A stretch of DNA of 64,000 bases, taken from the NCBI GenBank assembly GCA_034440635.1, contig JAOTON010002216.1, positions 1 to 64,000 of the forward strand. Reading direction: 5' to 3'. The translations under genes and the position numbers were made by a program. Positions 23,236 through 39,544 of the stretch are shown here, one piece after another (the first letter of the stretch is position 1; each line of letters begins with the position of its first letter). The stretch is from Lepas anatifera (Eukaryota; Arthropoda; Thecostraca; Lepadidae). The notes beneath the pieces were generated by a model that was not told where the DNA came from, ran no database searches, and saw only the letters and a program-made list of their open reading frames with translations.

Positions 23236-24499
23236 AAAGTATGCTTAGAAATGTGGGTGGCACACAGAAACTTCACAATTTTTTATCGGTCCAGGAATTC
23301 ACTGTGGAAAAGAATAAATTAAACACATGGAAGTATTTGTCCAAATCTTAACTACCGCAAAACTGTCCCCGATTATAGGAAGTACCTATCATAAAAAAGT
23401 GATTATAAATTGTTCCATTTCCAACAATTAAAATATGTTTCAACTTTCAAATGACGTAACACGATGACGATACATATAATAAATAAAACACGATAAAACA
23501 ACGTAAAATAAGATGTCGCCACAGTCATCAAAGCACCAGACTCACCCGGGTGAAAATACATAAGCACTTTTAGCTCAACCACCGCGCGATGTATTGGCGT
23601 TCTGTTGCCAAAAAATGTCGCTGCACCGTCATCTCTAACGTGATCTAGCTGACGAATATGAAACTGTATGAAAGTAATATCGGCTGAGACTTTAGAAGGT
23701 TTTGGGCTTTAACTTGATGCCAACATTGAATAGTTCACTTAAGTTCCCAAAAGAATAAGGCTATTTGAATAATATGTTTCAGATTGAATACAAGAAAAAC
23801 AGATCACTTTGTTTCAGGAGTTGGAAAATATGGGTGTGCCTGTACCTCAATAAGCATGCCACGCGTCTTAATTCGGCCAACACTGAGCTTAGGCATTTCA
23901 GGAATCGTTGAAGCATGAATTAGCAGTGGTCCTAAATGAAGTTGTAGAACATTGACAAACTTGGGAGCCGCATTCGGGCTGCGGTCACGTCAGGTCAGTT
24001 TTGCGGAAACCAGGCTGTAACGCCATCTTGTCCCTGATTGAGATCTACAGTATACTCGCCGTGGTGTAGTTATTGTGATTGGTGTCCCAGGCGAATGGCA
24101 CTGGAGCTGGAAATTCATCTCGGCTACCACCGTCGTCCGCGAGCGGTAGCAGAGCGCCAAAAAGCAAACCACTTTGGCTGAATCCAAAGCGAAGTTTTTC
24201 ACATCGATATCATGCAGACTACCTGAAAACCGGAAAACAGCGTCGAAATAAGGAAGGTCAGAAAGGCCCTGATCTTCACTTCCCTCACTTTTCAGGATTT
24301 CAGCCAGGTTGAGATAAAACCAGACAATGTTGCAACCAGCATATGCAGAAGGTAACAGGGTCTCCAAAACTAGTCAGTTGTTGGTTCTGGTGGAGAAAGT
24401 TTTTGGTCAGTAAGAGGTTGAACATTTACTCGCCGCCTCACTCGTTTGCTGGGGGCTGCACTTATGATTTTAACTAGCCAGCATACTCCATATTGCACC
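23236..24499. other. Unassigned intergenic sequence
   Basis: A 125-codon minus frame (23990-24367) overlaps a 77-codon plus frame; neither resembles a known family. No repeat recognised. Confidence 0.45.
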
Positions 24500-24525
24500 A
24501 AGGTATGTATGTACATACATACCTT
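24500..24525. repeat. Perfect 26-bp palindrome
   Basis: Half-site AAGGTATGTATGT followed directly by its reverse complement, with no loop, 40 bases before the TC run. Confidence 0.95.
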
Positions 24526-24566
24526 GCAAGGATAGTGCCTGAGCGCCAAGGCCATGAAACCAAACC

Positions 24567-27926
<3,360 letters not shown>

Positions 27927-28092
27927 GGCTGAGCGACGCACCAACTGCAAGTGATACATGGCGTCGCCAATTATCGCCCTGTTGGGAGTGGTTAGGGGGA
28001 TCATATCGGCTCATTCAGAGCCTTTGCCGGGATTTCAACCCGGAACCAGTGTCTCGATACTTTTGAGGCTCTCCAATGAGCCAACCCCCCCC
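27927..28092 (-). mobile_element. tRNA-derived SINE, minus strand
   Basis: On the minus strand the head reads GTTGGCTCATTGGAGAGC (A-box-like) and CCGGGTTGAAATCCC (B box). The body has CCCAACAGGG, then the shared GGCGACGCCATG module and the tail GTTGGTGCGTCG. A full-length copy of the subfamily seen at 59731. Confidence 0.85.
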
Positions 28093-28745
28093 TCACACAA
28101 GTACTTAGGAGTCCCGAAACCAGTGTATGGCAGTCCGTAATTGTCAGGGGCACCCGAAACCAGCACTTGGGAGTACACTGAGACATCTTCCGAGGCCCAT
28201 GGATTTTTTTCTCCCGAGAGGCCCTGAGGTCTAAGGGCGCCCCCTAGACCAGCACTCTGGGTACCCCTGAGACTAATTCTTGGCAAGCCCCCTGAGACTG
28301 ACTATAGTCATTACCCGTTATAACCCGTACTTACCAGTACCCGTCATTACCCGTTACAACGGGTTACCCTGAGACTGACTCCCAGGGTCCCCTGAGACCA
28401 ATACTTGGTAGGCACCTTTGAGACTAACTCTCGCGGGCCCCAGATTAGAACTCAGGGGCCCCCAAAGTTGACTCAAGGGACCACTGAGAAAGACTCCTGG
28501 GGAGTCACTGGGACAGACCCTCGGGGGCTAACGAGATTACCTCTCGGGGGGAGCTGAGATCGACCCTCAGCGGCAACCCTGAGACTAACTCTCAACATGT
28601 CCCTGATATTAGTTATCAGGGGCTCCCGGTATTAGCATTGGCACCTCGTGAGACCAGCATTCGGGGGTGCATCCGAGACTACCTCTCGGGGTCCTTGATT
28701 AGCTCTCGGGTCCCTGAGAATAGCTCTCAGGCTTCTGATCAGCGA
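28093..28745. repeat. Degenerate minisatellite, unit about 30 bp
   Basis: Repeats of a CCCTGAGACTAACTCTCGGG-like unit, strongly diverged, spaced roughly 28-32 bases. A sub-block at about 28308-28370 repeats TTACCCGT, ending in an inverted ACGGGTTACC-type piece. Confidence 0.75.
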
Positions 28746-30343
28746 ATTACTTGCAGTGTTTAAGATCGATCCAAGGGACCACGGACCCCATGCACCCCTT
28801 GGCTACGTTCATGTATTACATGAGTTGGGTTAGGAACGGTATTAAAAGCCTAGTACCAGCAAAGCCAGTTAGCCGCTTCTATGTAAATTGAGTTCAAAAT
28901 GTGTCTAAAATCATCAAAGTGCAAATTAAGGCATCTAAATCATTGAAAAACTTAATATCTTGTTCACCACATTGTTTTCAACCATAAAAGAAACTGAACA
29001 CGCTGTACTATACACACTGCGATTAATTATCAAGCTAACTCGTGATAGTTTCCTAATTGAGCTAACGTGTTAGGTACTGAGATCTTCTGGTTAAGCTTTT
29101 ACTTCAGACGATGACATACGATGTCTTTGGAACTTATTTATCGTTAAAAGGCGATGCGGAACATGATTGACATAATATCCCAATGGCGGATTGTTGAAAC
29201 TGATTGATTCACACCGTTCACGTTGATACCGTTTTAATAAAAACAAATGCCATTCTGACACGATTTGCGTGAAACAATGCCATGGTTCTGAGTTCAAGGA
29301 AACTCTGCTTCAAAAACAAATTTTGTATTGTTTTAGCTCACAAACCCATATCAAATGGGGTATGACAAACCCAGGAGAGGTATGATAAACCAAACGAGAT
29401 CCAGCTAGTGTGTGCACCATCCCATGTGTCTATTGTGACAAACACCAGACCAGGAGTGTGCTGCGTGACGCATGGGTCTGGCCTCCTTCCCCGAGCCAGC
29501 CATATCGGATTTCATGCTCTGCACTACGCCCAAATCCTACGCTTTCTCTGCGCTGGCGGGGAAGGTCCCCTGCCTGTTTTCAAGGTGGACGTATGGAAGC
29601 GGCATTTGCGCCCTTAACAGGACTGCTGGACAACGGGCACGAGCCAGGTCGCGTGTGAAGGCTGTGCAAGGCTACCATTAGTGTTGAGAGCGCGTGTGGG
29701 TCCCTGCGCGTCCGGGGCGTGGATTGTAGAAAACTACTGGGTGTGACAAAACAAACAGTCAGCTGCGACAAATATAGTTTGTAAACACCACAAATCTCCT
29801 TCAAACATGAAATCAGGTTTCAATACCTTTAGATACAAATAACAGAAGTATCGATAGGATCGGTTTATTATCGCTCATCCAATTACAATCCCTCATTTAC
29901 TGAGGGTAAGCGGGTATCTGTCCCTCCCCAGAGCTAGAGAGCAATACTAAACCGCGTAGGAAATGTTAAAGTTACGTTTTCTGTGTAAAATTTGGCGAGG
30001 CGCTGGGAATCTATCCAGGAAACATGTGCCGGCAATATGAAAAAATGTGTAAGATATTCTATAATAAGGGATTGTAGAAGTTTTAAGCTTACCAGTTAGT
30101 TTGAGCTTTCCGTTTACTGGGAAGACATCTCATATTAGATATACACCACAACGAATAGAATAGTCGCAGCATCTCAAAACTCGTTGGCTCTCTCTGCCGA
30201 TTTTAAGACCAGCACTGAAACATTTTCTTAATTACATGAAAAAACTATATGATCTGGATCATTCGAGCTGTTTCACGGACCATTGGCTCTTGATGTGGGT
30301 TTAAGCCGAACGAATGCGTTAAATTTTTAAATTGATTTTTACG
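28746..30343. other. Unassigned intergenic sequence
   Basis: A moderately GC-rich stretch at 29400-29720 is open in several frames for 60-80 codons, without recognisable domains. The rest is AT-rich. Confidence 0.45.
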
Positions 30344-31177
30344 TTAACACGCGCATTGACGGGGGTCTGAGCCACCTCGCTTTGACGGGGAGTGGCGGGT
30401 ACCCCCCCCACCAAGATCTCGAGAACCACGCTAGGTAGCGAAAAACGGTAAACGGCATTTGGGTACCCCATCCACTTATCTATCAAAAATATTTGAACCA
30501 TTTTTTGTCAGGTCACATTTAAGGTCACTAGAGGTCAAAGCATGCCGTCATAGGGATAACATGTAAATGAAGGTTTTTGGTCATTACATCTCAACAAGTA
30601 AAGATAGAGCAAAATAACTGGAACCGAATGAATCCTTGCAGCGAGCCGAATCGAATGATATATAATAAGACCTTACTAGGTCAAATAAAGGATTTGACTT
30701 GACCTGAGATCAGCTCAAGGTAAAATTAGAGAAAATGCATATCATTAGAACTGCAGAGACAAGGCGAATCTAAAGCACCTAAAAGAAACGCTCTATCCTC
30801 ATCCGGTATTAAGGCATTCAGCTAAAACAATTTTTCCAAATATTTCCAATGGCTCGTACCTGACCCTAGGTCATCGATATCAAAACTACCAGAACATATT
30901 TTAGATAACTCGATGGGCCCATTATGCGATATGAGTTTCAATCGGAGAAGTTCATCCTGTTCCAACTTATGCTATCTTCATTTTTAAGGTCAGGTCACCT
31001 GACCTGTACTGGTGACCTGACCTGAGATGACCTGACATTAAAAATTTGACCAAAGTTGTAAAAACGATGAGAAAAAGTGTGTATCAAGTACGGCGGCGCT
31101 ACACGCCGCCGTTTTTATGCTACCTCCGAAAAAACTTGAGGGGGCGGATACCAGCCCCCCGTCAATGCGCGTGTTAA
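30344..31177 (-). mobile_element. TTAA element family B, copy 3
   Basis: Complete, TTAA at 30344-30347 and 31174-31177. The doubled end comes first. The left palindrome is damaged (GGCGGGTACCCCCCCC) and the right one is partly eroded (GGGCGGATACCAGCCCCC), so this is an older copy. Confidence 0.92.
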
Positions 31178-31697
31178 ACTTTCCATGAACTCTAATGATT
31201 TTACAAACGCATCACTATTCTAAACTCGCTTTTGGCTCCATCTCTCCCTCACACTGAACCACTTTCCATTCTGTTCGCATCTAACGTGATGTGTGTATGT
31301 TTTTTTATGAGGTGTTTCACAGATACGGATACATTACTTTGTGAATATATCGTTAAGAATATGACTAAGAATGACTATATAATAAACATGGTAAAATGAG
31401 CAGAGTAAGCAATCGTTAGCAAGTTCATGTTTTTTTCAATCAAAATGAGCACACATTCCCCAAAGAATTAATCGGTATGAATTTCGCAGAAATGTTAGAG
31501 GATACAAATATACCTATATAGAGGCTTCGTTTCTGTTTCAAGCAGCAAATGTGTTTATATCCTGCGCTTTAATTTTATATTTCTCGCCGCTTTGTCATTA
31601 ATTGACTTATTTTATTGCTGTGAGAAAAAATCAACTGAAAAAGTGAAAGATCAAAATGGTTCTGAAGTGGTTATGTTGGTGGAGCATGGCTCATTTC
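31178..31697. other. AT-rich intergenic sequence
   Basis: No gene or named repeat. A short frame at 31592-31786 merely reads into the SINE piece. Confidence 0.5.
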
Positions 31698-31766
31698 TGA
31701 GGCTTATCAACGCGCCAACTGCCAGGGTTATATGGCGTTGCCAACTCTTTCCCTGTTGGAAGGGCC
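31698..31766 (-). mobile_element. SINE 3' fragment
   Basis: Minus strand reads CCAACAGGGAAAGAGTTGGC, ACGCCATATAACCCTGGCAG and TTGGCGCGTTGATAAGCC, the body and tail of the SINE at 9439; the tRNA head is absent. Confidence 0.8.
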
Positions 31767-32589
31767 AGATTGCTCCTTTTTATTGAACATTTAACAACAG
31801 ATTAAGCACACGAAGCAAGAAACACATGACATATTATAAAATTAGCTAAATATAAAATTTTTTACCTCAAGGCGCAATACCATCCTGCCTATACAACACG
31901 CCTCGTCTTCTTTACCCGCCCAGTTTAACACGCCCGCAGTGACGGGAGGTTGATGGCTCTTTCTATCCCAGGTGTGCGACGGGTAAACATAGCGTTGCAT
32001 CTTGTCCGGGTCCCACGGCGATGCGGCATGATATTGTGGATGCCTCCCCTGGGCTCGGTGCGCCGGTGTGGCGTCGGCCAGGCGCGCCATTATCAGTCAC
32101 GTGTACACGTGTTTGCTGCCGCCCTGCCGATCGCGCCTCCCACGGGTGTTCACCCGCTAACTGCACCGCTCCCTCCGCCGGATCGCAAACAAGTTGGCAT
32201 ATACCTATTCTCTCAAACAAAGCTAGCTTACTGCAAGGCCTCGCCAGCTTTGTGTTATCAGATGTGGAGGATGAATGTTTACAGCAGTGTTCGTTATTTC
32301 AGTCAGCAGCTCAGTTCTACTCGAAACAGAGAATGCACGTATTGGGCGACAAGGTCAGTAAACACCATCGGCGTAATGTGATGCCGCGGCGGCATCCATC
32401 GCTCCACCGGTGATGAGGAAACACGCGCGTCTAAGTAGATTGGAGTGTATCGATCCAGGAGAGTGTTTTCACTTACGTGAGGGCAAGCTGTCGACAGACC
32501 GGTTGATAACATACTTAAACTGATGGAGTTATCTAGACACTAATCATCATTACAGATTAAGCTCGCTTATGTCGGTCTTCAGGTATCGT
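31767..32589. other. Intergenic with CpG-rich patch
   Basis: CG-dense at about 31920-32180. Open for 143 codons on plus (31950-32381) and 85 on minus, without recognisable protein motifs. It might be part of an exon, but nothing decides it. Confidence 0.35.
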
Positions 32590-32681
32590 GGGCATGCGTG
32601 GTCTGGTGGATAGAACATCTATCTCATCCGCCCTAGGCTCCGGGTTCTAGCCCCGACGGCTTCCTGAGTGCGTGAAAGCTG
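32590..32681 (+). mobile_element. SINE tRNA-like head
   Basis: GCATGCGTGGTCTGGTGG (A-box-like) and CCGGGTTCTAGCCCC (B box) at pol III spacing. The 3' part is not found; a hAT-type MITE follows at 32690. Confidence 0.6.
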
Positions 32682-32689
32682 AGTCCTAA

Positions 32690-33086
32690 CAGTGGTGGAT
32701 CTAGCCGGTAGGTTTGGGGGGGGGCAAGCCAGAGTCGATAAGCGAAAAAACGCCACGCGGTGAGAGCATCCCGCAATTTAACTAGATGTTAAGTTTTGGG
32801 GGCAAGGCCAAACGTTAAAAAAAACGCCACCAGGTTAAACATGTGGCCACAAGATGCTCGTTTTTTCTATAAAAGGCCCAATGTATAAACATGTACACTG
32901 CAATTGTCTGGTTCTGATTGAAGCTGAGAGTTGACGCACCAAAACCTTGCTTATAAACTAAACATGAGTCTGGGCAAAAAAAGGTCAACAGCTTTCAGGA
33001 GAGGGGTGGGGGCAAAACCAGGGCTTTGCCCCGAGCTTTTCCGTTGGGGGGAATGCCTTTTTGTCCCTCCCCTGGATCCGCCAATG
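32690..33086 (+). mobile_element. hAT-type MITE, family I, copy 2
   Basis: Ends CAGTGGTGGATCTAGCC and CTGGATCCGCCAATG. The interior matches copy 1 at 3815: AAAAACGCCACGCGGTGA twice, CTGGTTCTGATTGAAG, CTTGCTTATAAA, GGGCTTTGCCCCGAGCTTTT. The flanking octamers AGTCCTAA and AACCCCAA agree at only five of eight positions, so the target duplication is eroded or absent. Confidence 0.8.
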
Positions 33087-33165
33087 AACCCCAATACGCC
33101 CAATACGCCTCCCACGAGGATGGAGTTGGTAACTCCGGCTCACACTGACTGTAGACGCGTGGGAA

Positions 33166-33221
33166 AACCCAAACATACCATATGGTATGTTTGGGTTATA
33201 TCATATAGGATATCCTATATG
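33166..33221. repeat. Two consecutive perfect palindromes
   Basis: A 32-bp perfect palindrome (33166-33197, half-site AACCCAAACATACCAT) is followed four bases later by a 20-bp perfect palindrome (33202-33221, half-site CATATAGGAT). Neither has a loop. Confidence 0.95.
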
Positions 33222-35312
33222 GTCGGATCTACACCTCCTGTTTCCCGAAATTTAATCTGGTCTTTGACAGCGGGCGAAGTAAAATACTTTTATGTACAGG
33301 CTTTCAGGCTATTAGCTATCAAAATGAGAGCTTTATTCAGAACCCATATGCAATATTAACTTTGACTGAGGTTCGTGACTTAACCGGGTGCCGTCAGGAA
33401 TTTGTTATACCTACCATCACTTGGGCGGGAGGAGGGAGCGAACTCCTCCCTCATAGCAATCCAAAGGTGATAGGTTCATGTGGTTTGTGTCTTCGTAATT
33501 AGAGAAATGGTTCCTAGTCCTGACCTCCCCCCCATTCAACAATCAGAGCGTCACGTGCCTCCACACATAAAAGTCAGAGCCGGTTTAGGGCAAAATAAGA
33601 CGAATTGTTTACATATTGCTTACACCTTAGCAAATGATACTTTTATGAATGAGTTTCATGAAGTTTAAGCTATTTAGAGAAATTATACGACACTGCTCAC
33701 GTCCATGTTATTATAATGAGCTGTTTGTAGAGGGAAAAAGGTTGTGTCATTTTAGCACAGCCTTTTATTTATGCACTCCCATTGCGCGCTATTTTAAGAG
33801 TAAAAAACTCCGCGTCGAAATCTAACATGCTTAGATCAGAACCTGGTATTCTTCGTCAACGGCTCCTGATTTGGATAACTATCAACGTCTGGGTCTGCAC
33901 AGTTCGACGCGACATGTCGTTTCCTGTCACGTACATATGTGCCTACATAGCGGACACGTGGTGTGCATGCAACGCCAAAATGCAATGGAGCAGATTTAGC
34001 TGTAAATGAGCGATACAAATATCATTACCTACAGAGCTGACACTGATCATTATTTTTCCTGAGAACCATGCGAATTTTTTTGGCCGTTTGCCGCGAGTCG
34101 CCGTTGTTCCGTCCTTGCATGTTTGTCACACGAAAGCTGATATATTTCCCACTCACGCGCTCCGCCTGCACTCACAAATCGGTATGCCGGGAGTCTTTTA
34201 AAACGTTGTTTTTACGTGTCACCCGTTCTTAATTCATGCCTGTGTATGTTTGTATGTATGTATCATCCACTCGCCCATTTGTGTGAAATACAAGTATGAA
34301 GGTATATACATGCGCACGGAATGGAAATATTTAAGCACATGTGATATTTGCATGTACGGAAGAATATATATATATATATATATATACATATATCTTCCTA
34401 AATTAAAATAAACAGCTGAAGTTAGAGGGCTACGGCAGGCGTAACCCATCCAACCTATAGACGGTGAATAGTAGACAAATCCGCGGGCCGAATCGGCCAG
34501 CAGGACATAAAAGTACCAGTCCGCAGTCGGTGGTACGTTGGTACATATGTCTGTGAGTGAAAATAGTCTATATCAGCCATTAAAAATTTCACTTATACCA
34601 CCAATACATTGCCAAGGCTCTCTGCGGGCCTTATATAAGCTCGGATATTTGCACCATTATCGTATTGAATATATACAGCGTATTTCAAAAGTAAGAGTCG
34701 CATTTAGAACCGAACTCTATCCAAGCATATGGATGCACAATAACTCTTTTTTGTGCCATGTGCAAGTAAAAGCTCTTAAACTTTTTGACACATGTGCCAT
34801 TATTGTGTACCAAGTTCCACCTCAGAACTAAACTAAGCTCAACACCTGAGAGTTTCCGACTGAAAACAGCAAATATTAATCACCGTCAACTGGAAACGAT
34901 GTGGGGCAGCGACGAGGAACATCTGGCATGCCATGCCGGTGAAATTTAGAACCCTGAAAACCAACAGTGGTCGCAGAAACATGGTGCATCTTTGCGCAAC
35001 ACAAAAAGATATTGTGATTTAGTTGCAGGTGTCCTTGGGGGTCCAGGTGATTACAATAGCCACTGTGTCTTACTGGAGTAAGAATATATCGTACTTGTGC
35101 ATTCAGTTTTTTTTCGTTTCTGAAGAGCCTACAGTGAAACGAGAAAGATGAAGATTCAGCATTATTCAAATTAGCAATTAACCCATCAATAAGCCAGACA
35201 GTTCTAAATGTCTGATTTCGATAAGAATCGTGTAGCAGAATGCGTGAGGTCCACAGAGCATTCGTACAAAGTTTTAAAAAATAACCTATAGCTCAATTTC
35301 AGTGTTTTTCTT
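33222..35312. other. Unassigned intergenic sequence
   Basis: Small hairpin with arms GGGAGGAG/CTCCTCCC at 33427-33450, GTATGTAT words near 34245, and an (AT)n run at about 34366-34387. Short open frames only. Confidence 0.5.
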
Positions 35313-36235
35313 TTAACACACGCAGTGGAGAGGGGTCGGCGTCAACGCGCAGTGGAGAGGTCCTAAAGTGCAACCCCTCTGAGATCTCGCGAGCCAAGAG
35401 GGTTAGAACAGCGCCCGTTGGAGGGTGTATGGGGGGCGATGGCGATCTACCTTATGGCAACGCTTCATTGACCTAGGTCAACATCTTCAATGTCAAACGA
35501 GGTTGCAAAGGTCGAATCTAGGCCGTGTTGAAGACTTGTTGGGAAATGCGGTGATTTTGCGGAAAGAAACCGATAATGCGCCAAAATCGAACTAAGGTCA
35601 TATAGAGGGGAGGTACCACATAATGTTCCCTGAAATGTTGAGGTAAAGGTCATTCAATGTTAGTGACCTATGTCGTAACAATATGATAAATTCTCGATGA
35701 TTTACAATATAACTTTTAGCAGTCTTTGGATGAAAAATGAGGGTCTTACCTCGAAAAATACTTTCTACCTTGACCTGTGATCTTGGCCTTGTCCTTGAGC
35801 AGCCTTAACCATGAAGTCATAGCATAAGATATGTCATACTGAATAATGTCATCTGACCGGAATACTGGGGCCAATGACCTTGACCTGTGACCTTTGACCT
35901 TGAACCTGATGTGGGTTAGTCTTGACATATAACCTGACTATATAACCTTATATAAGGTATATAAGCTTATGACGTCACTACTTGTTCTATAGTGCAGGCG
36001 AACTGGTACGACCACGCGATTGCGAAAGTGTCAAAATATAGGTCTGATTTTGAAATACTATAAGTAGAAAAATTATTGGCAGATTTTCAAAAATTCTTCA
36101 CTAATCGACGTGCTCATCATTTATCGCAAACGTGGCCATATAGTGTTTTCAGGCGGAGAGCAGTTCTCCGGCCACCTTGAAAAATAAGGGGGAGGGGAAA
36201 TGGCACTTTAGGTGCCCTTCCACTGCGCATGTTAA
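35313..36235 (+). mobile_element. TTAA element family H, complete copy
   Basis: TTAA at 35313-35316 and 36232-36235. The left end carries the terminal motif CGCAGTGGAGAGG twice. The right end has GGCACTTTAGGTGCCC followed by TTCCACTGCGCATGTTAA, the inverse of the left tip. The interior has many TGACCT words (ACCTTGACCTGTGACC). This copy defines the family ends. Confidence 0.85.
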
Positions 36236-36879
36236 TGGCACAATTTGTTCCCAACGGTCCTTTCATAACCATGAATTTGCATTCTCCCCGTTCTCTCTTG
36301 TATCAGCCCAAGCCATGTTGTCTATGTTTCTATATTTTGGCTCTGTACACAGTGCAAACACAAACGTAGGCTTGGGGCTAATGAACCTCCCCCCCAACTC
36401 CCTGCGATGTTTTTGAGTACACATAATAACTTTTTAGTAAGAAGCTATTGCAGGCTTGAGCACTCCAGCCTCCGAAATTGAATCCTGGATCCACCATTAC
36501 CTACACACAGGGGGTAGCTTCAGGGGCACTTCGATGATCTTCCCCTACAGCGCACTTCCCCCCATTTTGGCCAATTTTGGCTGTTTTTTATCAGGTTTTT
36601 TAGAACTTTGGCAGGGAACTTTGGCTCCCCGAAATGGTTTGCCACCATCCGCCTCTAACAGTGGCAGATCGAGGGGGTCAAATGTATTATGGACCCTGCC
36701 CAAAGACTGGAAACGTATGATTGACCACCAAACAGCCAGACCACCAAAGAAAAATATTATATATCATTCGATTTGTATTGACGAGAAGATTGCAATGGTG
36801 CATCTACTACGGCTGCATCTTGCTTGGGTTCGAAGTTATTGGCGAAAAAAGGAAACGCCCTTATGCATGGGTGGCTACG
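36236..36879. other. Intergenic with decayed MITE-like pieces
   Basis: CTGGATCCACCATTACC at about 36486 and CAGTGGCAGATCGAGGGG at about 36660 resemble ends of the CAGTGGCGGATC MITEs, but they point outward from each other and do not delimit one clear element. Confidence 0.4.
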
Positions 36880-37266
36880 GACATTCCAAAGAAGAATCCC
36901 AATATTCAGTGACTTGCAGCTCTCTAGGCTTTGACCTGACTCGAAAAAAATTGTCACTTCAATGAAAGAGCAGCTCAAAAGCTTTCGAATGGCGTTATAA
37001 AAATTCTAACTATCATGTTTTCGGAGATATATGAGGTTTTCTTAGTACAACTCATTTGAACGAATTTGACCTATTTTGACCTCTGGTGGCCTTGATAATG
37101 ACCTGAGGAAAAAATGACCAAAGTATTTTTGATATCATTTTTAGAGATCTTTCGATTGCCTTTTGTGTTTTTTTCTAGCTGTCTTAGTTTTTTAGATCGC
37201 AGGGATCTTTTTTAGTCCCCCCACCGGGGTGAAGGTAACTCGTACCGCCACCGGGGCAAGGGTTAA
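36880..37266 (+). mobile_element. TTAA element, family A relative (right end)
   Basis: Ends with a doubled motif (CCACCGGGGTGAAGG, then GCCACCGGGGCAAGGGTTAA) at TTAA 37263-37266. TTGACCTATTTTGACCTCTGG lies upstream. No left end found. Only 55 bases separate it from the next TTAA element. Confidence 0.65.
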
Positions 37267-37321
37267 GAGACAGGAGCCACCTATTCTCCATCCAAGGCTT
37301 TAGTCGCTCTGGAACCCCTTT

Positions 37322-38348
37322 TTAACCCGCGCCCCACCGGGGTTCCGGCGCCACCTTCGCTCCACCGGGGGGCATCGATGGCCCCCTCTAACTCCGAAAA
37401 TATAGGCGTTAGCGCAAATCTGCAAAGTCCACTAGAAAGCTCGCGTGAATTCAGTAAGAAATTATCTAGTATGTTTTAGTGCTCAGGTCAATTTTTTTAC
37501 CTCCAGAGGTCAAATTAGGTCAAGATCGGCTATTTTCACTCAAATATGCAATGCATGCAAACTGGGCATAACTCTTATGCCATTAGAGCTGTTGAGGTCT
37601 AGTAAGGTACATTTGATAGGAAATTGCCAGTACTTTTTCCGCTACGTGAAACGTAAAGACCTCCCGCCAGTGGTTTGACCTCCAGAGGTCACCTCGTGAC
37701 CTAATATTACCTGAGGTCACGAAAGGTCAGAAAGTAACCTTACCGTATATCAAATGAACGCCAGTGACAAGACATACACGATGGTGTTTTATTCAGCGCT
37801 TTAGGATAATTAGGTCAAAAGTCATACTCAAAATACTGTTTTTGACCCCTGGTGACCTTGGATGACCTTGGAGAGGTCAAAGGGCAAATATGGCCCCTGG
37901 AATCCGTGAAAGGGTGTCCAAGAACGCTTTTCTGATCAAGCTGAACATTTTCAATCGTTTTTGTGACTTTTAGATCATAAGACAGCTTTTCCCATGCTTT
38001 TTCAATGGGAGAGGTCACCTTGTGACCTGACCTCAGGGCACGAAATCGAAAAATCGCGGATATACACCTTGTAGAACCTGGAAGTGTCATGAAGTGTAGG
38101 AAGTTTCAAATCGATCGACTTCGAAATGTAGCTCTTATAGAGCTCTAAAGTTGAAGTGAGGTGACCTTGGTTGACCTCGTCTGGTGACCTGACCTTGAGT
38201 GGCCCGGGGTAAAAAATTTCAGAGATGGTGGGAAAATGATTCAGTGAGAGGTAGAGCCCTCAACCGCCGTGCTGCATGTCGTCGTTTTTCTGCTATACCG
38301 GAAAAACCTTAGGGGGGCAACCGATGCCCCCGGTGGGGCGAGGGTTAA
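37322..38348 (-). mobile_element. TTAA element family A, copy 4
   Basis: Complete, TTAA at 37322-37325 and 38345-38348, doubled end first. It carries CAGAGGTCACCTCGTGACCT and a 91-codon minus frame (37815-38090) homologous to the frame in copies 1 and 5. Confidence 0.93.
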
Positions 38349-38785
38349 GGGGCATCTGACACGTTTGTAATGAATTTTGAGCCGATACAGTTAAAAGGAG
38401 ATACGCAAAAAGACATTTTATTGTAGTTTCTTGCTTTTTGAAAAAAAAATCTTACAAAACCGTCAATTAATCTTATATCTACGGCAAATTTCTATGTACC
38501 CCACTCAACTATTACTGAAATATGTTAACGATACCGGTAAAAGGCTGGAGCCTGCTCTTCATCTCAATTTTTTTAAAAAGCTATAAAAGTTTATAAAGTA
38601 ATTGTTTTTTTTGTAATAAACACGTATGTTCTCCTGTATTTTCATAGGAAAGAATCAGTTTGTCCTAAAAATGGAGCAAAAAATAATGACTCCGGTCTTC
38701 AATCGTTTCGTACCTTGGGTCTTTAGCCGTTTTCTACAAAATTCTCAGGATGACGAAACTTTTTTGCGTCAGATAGGTCACTTGT
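38349..38785. other. AT-rich intergenic sequence
   Basis: No gene or repeat recognised; borders the left inverted arm. Confidence 0.5.
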
Positions 38786-39544
38786 CCCAGGTGGGGCATT
38801 CCAGGACAGATCGACCAAGGCTTGACACCACCATATCTAGAAAAAATCTGAAACTTTGTCTCCGGGGAAGTTTTGGGCCAGAAACACGCCTGTGAGAATC
38901 TTAGCCCCCTCCGACCAACGGTGACCGAGTTATAGCCCGAGGCATTTTCGGGAGGTCACCCTGTAGACTCATCTTTGATGCTTCATAACTCAAAAAACGC
39001 ATAGCTTGATTAACAAGTTTTGTATATCATTGAACTCGTCTTGAACTATTCTTTATTTTGAAAAAAATTTCAAAATTGGAAAATTTTTGATTTCTTATTT
39101 GTTTGACCTTTTCTTTTTGACCTAGCTTGACCTTTTCCCAGTTGAAATTGCCATTTTAGACACCTCAAACATTTTGATTAATAAAATATCTTTCGATAGG
39201 AAAAATAAAAAAATGCGTTCTTGCTATAAGTTCCAAATATTTAGCACCTAAGGTAGGTATGTAGACGGTTTTTGACCACTGCAGTAGTACAGCCTTATGT
39301 TTAACGCCGCGAACATAGTGATTGTTTTTGTAATCAGTTGCTGGCAATCATATTGCTTTGTATTTACGAAATTTTCATCGTGCAAGTGTCAGAATTTATG
39401 ACAATTAACACGCGCCCACCCGAGGGGGTGGGCAACCGGCCTCTTCAGGTCTCTACAGGTAGTAAAAAACACCTTAGCGCAGCGCCACCGTGCGCCATCT
39501 ATCTCTAACACAACATATTACAACTTCTGGAAAAATTTTAGGTC
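38786..39544. repeat. Left arm of large inverted repeat
   Basis: Matches the reverse complement of 40888-41655 nearly base for base; the 60-codon frame at 39165-39347 (minus) and its mirror at 41087-41269 (plus) differ at two residues. The outer 620 bases are not a TTAA element. The inner 140 bases are the tip of element F, so the duplication includes the element end plus its flank. Confidence 0.92.

Noticed and set aside
23990..24367. 125-codon minus-strand frame
   Set aside because: No motif or splice context; composition is like the surrounding non-coding DNA.
36460..36680. A third CAGTGGCGGATC-type MITE
   Set aside because: The two end-like words face outward and do not delimit one element; probably two decayed fragments.
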